From: Robertmurraya massiliosenegalensis JC6
GTDB taxonomy: Bacteria > Bacillota > Bacilli > Bacillales > Cytobacillaceae
Assembly (NCBI RefSeq): GCF_000311725.1
Contig: NZ_HE978515.1
Location: 305,697 to 369,696 of the forward strand
Direction of reading: 5' to 3'
DNA: 64,000 nucleotides
Shown: in pieces, positions 61,327-64,000 of the stretch
Numbering within the stretch: position 1 is the first letter of the stretch
How the letters are laid out: each line of letters begins with the position of its first letter
Notes under the pieces: generated by a model
Told to the model about the DNA's origin: nothing
Databases searched by the model: none
The model's input: the letters and a program-made list of their open reading frames with translations, nothing else
Program-made: the position numbers and the translations under genes

Positions 61327-62121
61327 TTACTTATGTTTACTTTCCAAGATCGTATGGATCGATTTTAACAGTTCTTCCCCACCTTTAACACCAAGCTGTT
61401 CAATTACGTTGTAATGCTCTTTAAGGGGATACCGGTTAAGTTCACCATGTCCAAGAACGAATGGATGCTGACAAAATTGCAGGAAATCATCGTCTAACAA
61501 CGAATCACCCGCTCCAATTACGGTCGAAATCCCTTCTCGTTCCTGTATATACTTAATCGCACTCCCTTTTGACAAAGGTTTCGGGACGAAATAGAGTTTT
61601 TTCCCTTGTAAGGAAACACGCCATCCTCTTTCCTCGGCAAAATGGGTAAGCTCAGACAAAAAATCGGAAGTGATTTCTTTTTCCAAGTAATAATACACAA
61701 ATCGCTCTTCTACAAATCTCAAGTCTCCATCGATTGCGAATTGGTGTACGAGCAAATCAACTAGTTCCCCCATGGATACGGAAGAGCTTCTTATTGCTTT
61801 TGAGATTTTCTCGTCCCATTCTCTTAACTGGTCCCCATTATAAAGAATAATAGCCCCATTCGTTGTCACTGCATACTGATGTTCGATCCCTTGAAAGGAT
61901 ACTCTTTTATATTGGCTAAGTGATCGAGTGGTAACGGGTACAAACATTAGCCTAGAAGATAGTTTACCTAAATAATCTAATGCTTTTTTTGACATAAATG
62001 AAACTTCTTTGTCCTCTTTTCTCTCTACTGCAATAAGCTCTAACTCTTCTACTAACGAATATTCTTCCATCGCACGTTTTGAGTATATGAGCGTTCGATC
62101 GAGGTCTGATGCAAACATCAT
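61327..62121 (-). CDS. HAD-superfamily phosphatase of the ter cluster
   Basis: 264 residues. The nucleophile motif DLDRT is at 6-10 and GAGDSLLDDDF is the motif-IV acidic block. A C2-type cap lies between. This matches HAD enzymes in ter-linked metabolic modules, predicted to dephosphorylate a nucleotide-like intermediate. ATG at 62121 (or 62118) behind GAGG, 7 nt after the StiP-type stop. Last of three cotranscribed genes. Confidence 0.87.
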   Translation of the reverse strand: MMFASDLDRTLIYSKRAMEEYSLVEELELIAVERKEDKEVSFMSKKALDYLGKLSSRLMFVPVTTRSLSQYKRVSFQGIEHQYAVTTNGAIILYNGDQLREWDEKISKAIRSSSVSMGELVDLLVHQFAIDGDLRFVEERFVYYYLEKEITSDFLSELTHFAEERGWRVSLQGKKLYFVPKPLSKGSAIKYIQEREGISTVIGAGDSLLDDDFLQFCQHPFVLGHGELNRYPLKEHYNVIEQLGVKGGEELLKSIHTILESKHK

Positions 62122-62128
62122 ACTTTTT

Positions 62129-63235
62129 TTACCTCACATTCTTTATTAGGCCACAGCATGTATAATCCATATTTGGGTAATGTTCTACCGGTACACCACG
62201 CTCCTCGCAAAGCATCAGGATATGCTTAACGTATGGACTTTCCCAGTCTTTAACAAGAATTTTCCATGGCACTCTTCTTAATAGAACTCGAGTCGTCTCG
62301 CCAACTCCTGGTTTAACAAAGTTAATATCATCAATATCAAACTCTTTCATCATTCGCTTTACCGTCTCAATACCTGAAAAGGTAACTTCTTCTGACTGTG
62401 TAAAATGCTCCATTTCCCGAGAAACTTCAGCACTAATAGATGGGAACTGTGCTGTAATTGTCTCTACATATAAGTTTGATAAGTCTTCCTCTTCTAATTC
62501 CTTATAATATTTCGCACCATGGAAATCATTGGGACCAATAAACTTGCGATTTAATACGGTTCTACTGACAAGTCCAGAAACAGTCGAATTTAGACAAGCG
62601 CTTGGGATGATAAAATCATCACGAGTTCCAAATAGCGTTGTACAATGACCAGGATCTGCTAATACAGCTAATGTATCATCGAGCTCGATTCCTTCGTTGT
62701 TTTTTAAATCCTGACATGTTTTGGTGAGTTCAATCGAAATAGCCCCTTTTCCAGTCCATCCATCAATAAATTGTAGCTTTCCTTCTGGATGATGATGAAG
62801 TATATATTTAATCGCATTAAGATCAAGACCTCTGCCTCTAATGATCGAAATACTATAATGAGGAACATGTATGTCATATTTCCATTCCATATACCTTTTA
62901 ATGAGAATTCCGATCGGCGTCCCCGCTCTTGCTAGTGATACAAGAACGGCATCTTTACCTTTTAAACGTATGATTTGTTCTGCAACTAAACCCACATTAA
63001 GGGCCACGATCTTTTTATATTCGTCTAATGTATCATGGAAAAGCTTTAAATATTCTTTTGGCGGTTGGTACTCAACTGGTAGCGATTCACTATAATGCTC
63101 GCCTGATTGGATTCTTTTTTCCCTCGATTCTGTGGAGCCTTCTAAATGGATCTCACTTAAGTCCTTTAATAGAAATTTCACATCTTCTTCAGAGTAGGAA
63201 CCTATTTTACGATATGAAGCTAATACTGGATCCAT
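62129..63235 (-). CDS. StiP-type protein with C-terminal PELOTA RNA-binding domain
   Basis: 368 residues. The central part (VLVSLARAGTPIGILIKRYM) resembles phosphoribosyltransferase/StiP family proteins. The C-terminal segment FVKPGVGETTRVLLRRVPW is a PELOTA-type RNA-binding fold. Known ter-linked clusters carry this pair with a TRSP phosphoribosyltransferase, HAD and ATP-grasp enzymes, and are predicted to make a nucleoside-like molecule. The start overlaps the upstream gene by 16 nt, so translation is coupled. Confidence 0.82.
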   Translation of the reverse strand: MDPVLASYRKIGSYSEEDVKFLLKDLSEIHLEGSTESREKRIQSGEHYSESLPVEYQPPKEYLKLFHDTLDEYKKIVALNVGLVAEQIIRLKGKDAVLVSLARAGTPIGILIKRYMEWKYDIHVPHYSISIIRGRGLDLNAIKYILHHHPEGKLQFIDGWTGKGAISIELTKTCQDLKNNEGIELDDTLAVLADPGHCTTLFGTRDDFIIPSACLNSTVSGLVSRTVLNRKFIGPNDFHGAKYYKELEEEDLSNLYVETITAQFPSISAEVSREMEHFTQSEEVTFSGIETVKRMMKEFDIDDINFVKPGVGETTRVLLRRVPWKILVKDWESPYVKHILMLCEERGVPVEHYPNMDYTCCGLIKNVR

Positions 63236-64000
63236 TTAGAGGCACCTTCCTTCTCACTTAAATACACGATTTTGATATCTGTAATTTGTGTTTTCTTCAA
63301 TTCGTCTAACTTCGGACGTAATTGTTCAAATTCAACTTCTTTTTCCAAAAAAAGAAAGATATCATCATATTGATTCGGATGAATATTGTAAGCATAATGT
63401 TGCACTGAATCATCCTCTGGATTTAGAAAGGAAAAACGATTTTTGACCCCATAGCGCTCACGATGAAGTGGGTAAATCGGACTTCTTGTAGTAGATTGAT
63501 AGTACACATTTTCTCCCATATAGGCGGCTATTTTCATCGGTAAATACATAAATTCTCCTGAACCAAGAACCAAGGTTTTAGAGCCATTTCTATACTTTTT
63601 TAACATCTGGGCTACTTCTTTCGTCCACTTTATAACCTCTTGTTGTTCTTCTGAAGTAATCCCGAACCTACCTGTAAAACGGGTATATGGAGCATTTTCA
63701 TGGCCATTGATGTAAATAGCTGATGGCAATGCAACAGGGATAGAAATGATTTGCTGTTTGACCTGTAATGCATCATCTGTTACTTCTTGCACATTCGCCT
63801 GTTCAATTGTTCCTTTTACATCAACCGTACCTTTTATTAAACTTACTGAACGAATCGTTATCCCAAGCTCTTTCTCCAACGCTTGAAACTGTTGCAAATG
63901 CTCTTTTAAACGCCAATCGAGGATAGATACAATCGTATACGTATCCCTGGGGAATTTTTCATGGATGGAACGAATGATGTTTATCGTTGTTCTTCCGGTT
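63220..64000 (-). CDS. phosphoribosyltransferase with TRSP domain, 5' end missing
   Basis: The visible 259 codons remain open to the window edge. The first visible residues TGRTTINIIRSIHE fit the PRPP loop of a phosphoribosyltransferase. The C-terminal TRSP domain is marked by YQSTTRSPIYP. An internal TTG at 63897 is not the start because the upstream frame is clearly coding. With StiP/PELOTA and HAD it forms the metabolic arm of the ter system. More genes of the cluster probably lie beyond the window. Confidence 0.85.
   Translation of the reverse strand, partial: TGRTTINIIRSIHEKFPRDTYTIVSILDWRLKEHLQQFQALEKELGITIRSVSLIKGTVDVKGTIEQANVQEVTDDALQVKQQIISIPVALPSAIYINGHENAPYTRFTGRFGITSEEQQEVIKWTKEVAQMLKKYRNGSKTLVLGSGEFMYLPMKIAAYMGENVYYQSTTRSPIYPLHRERYGVKNRFSFLNPEDDSVQHYAYNIHPNQYDDIFLFLEKEVEFEQLRPKLDELKKTQITDIKIVYLSEKEGASKWIQY

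Overview
The window is chromosomal DNA of a low-GC, endospore-forming member of the Bacillaceae. The evidence is AT-rich sequence, strong GGAGG-type ribosome binding sites, frequent TTG/GTG starts, many Rho-independent terminators, and numerous genes typical of Bacillus sensu lato (ydjO, yflJ, yjcZ, spo0M, yozD, yodN, yozE, yokU, sinR, ypmQRS, yceG). The species cannot be fixed from the sequence. No rRNA, functional tRNA, CRISPR array, prophage or intact insertion sequence was seen.

Layout. 1-7.6 kb: small envelope and hypothetical genes, a metallophosphoesterase, a LysE exporter, a NupC nucleoside transporter, a cold-shock protein, and folD behind a clear ZTP (pfl) riboswitch. 7.6-8.45 kb: a gene-free stretch with a perfect 21-bp hairpin and a decayed open frame. 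8.45-14.8 kb: glpD with an antiterminator-type leader, glpP coupled to a panE-like gene, and a divergent Ku/LigD end-joining pair. 14.8-25.5 kb: dapF, an EAL-HDOD protein, a TlpA-type thioredoxin, membrane proteins, uppP-dedA (undecaprenyl-phosphate recycling), a structured leader with tRNA-like arms before a GNAT acetyltransferase, a MATE pump, an SDR and an Hsp20-like protein. 25.5-35.5 kb: lipoproteins, a CtpB-type protease, a VanY-type carboxypeptidase, deoD, two tiny spaced ORFs, spo0M and the yozD/yodN/yozE set. 35.5-41.4 kb: the lysine 2,3-aminomutase locus (yokU-kamA, a sigma-54 activator, ablB, an aldehyde dehydrogenase), with a good -24/-12 promoter and palindromic activator sites. 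41.5-55.4 kb: an FAD dehydrogenase, yjcZ, msrAB, ypmSRQ, an orphan histidine kinase, degV, sinR, tatAC, ilvA, dfrA-thyA. 55.5-64 kb: a secreted anthrax-lethal-factor-like (PPEP-type) metalloprotease, a GIY-YIG protein, and a large Ter-type stress system (two TerD proteins, TelA, YceG, then HAD, StiP/PELOTA and a TRSP phosphoribosyltransferase cut by the window end).

The most unusual material is threefold. First, a family of about 260-320-bp intergenic elements, three near-complete copies and one degenerate, each carrying four 23-nt quasi-palindromic units and each lying at gene 3' ends. Second, the structured leader at 21.1-21.3 kb. Third, the Ter/nucleotide-like-metabolite gene set under an ECF-sigma-like promoter. 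All functional statements are from reading the sequence and family knowledge; no database search was run.
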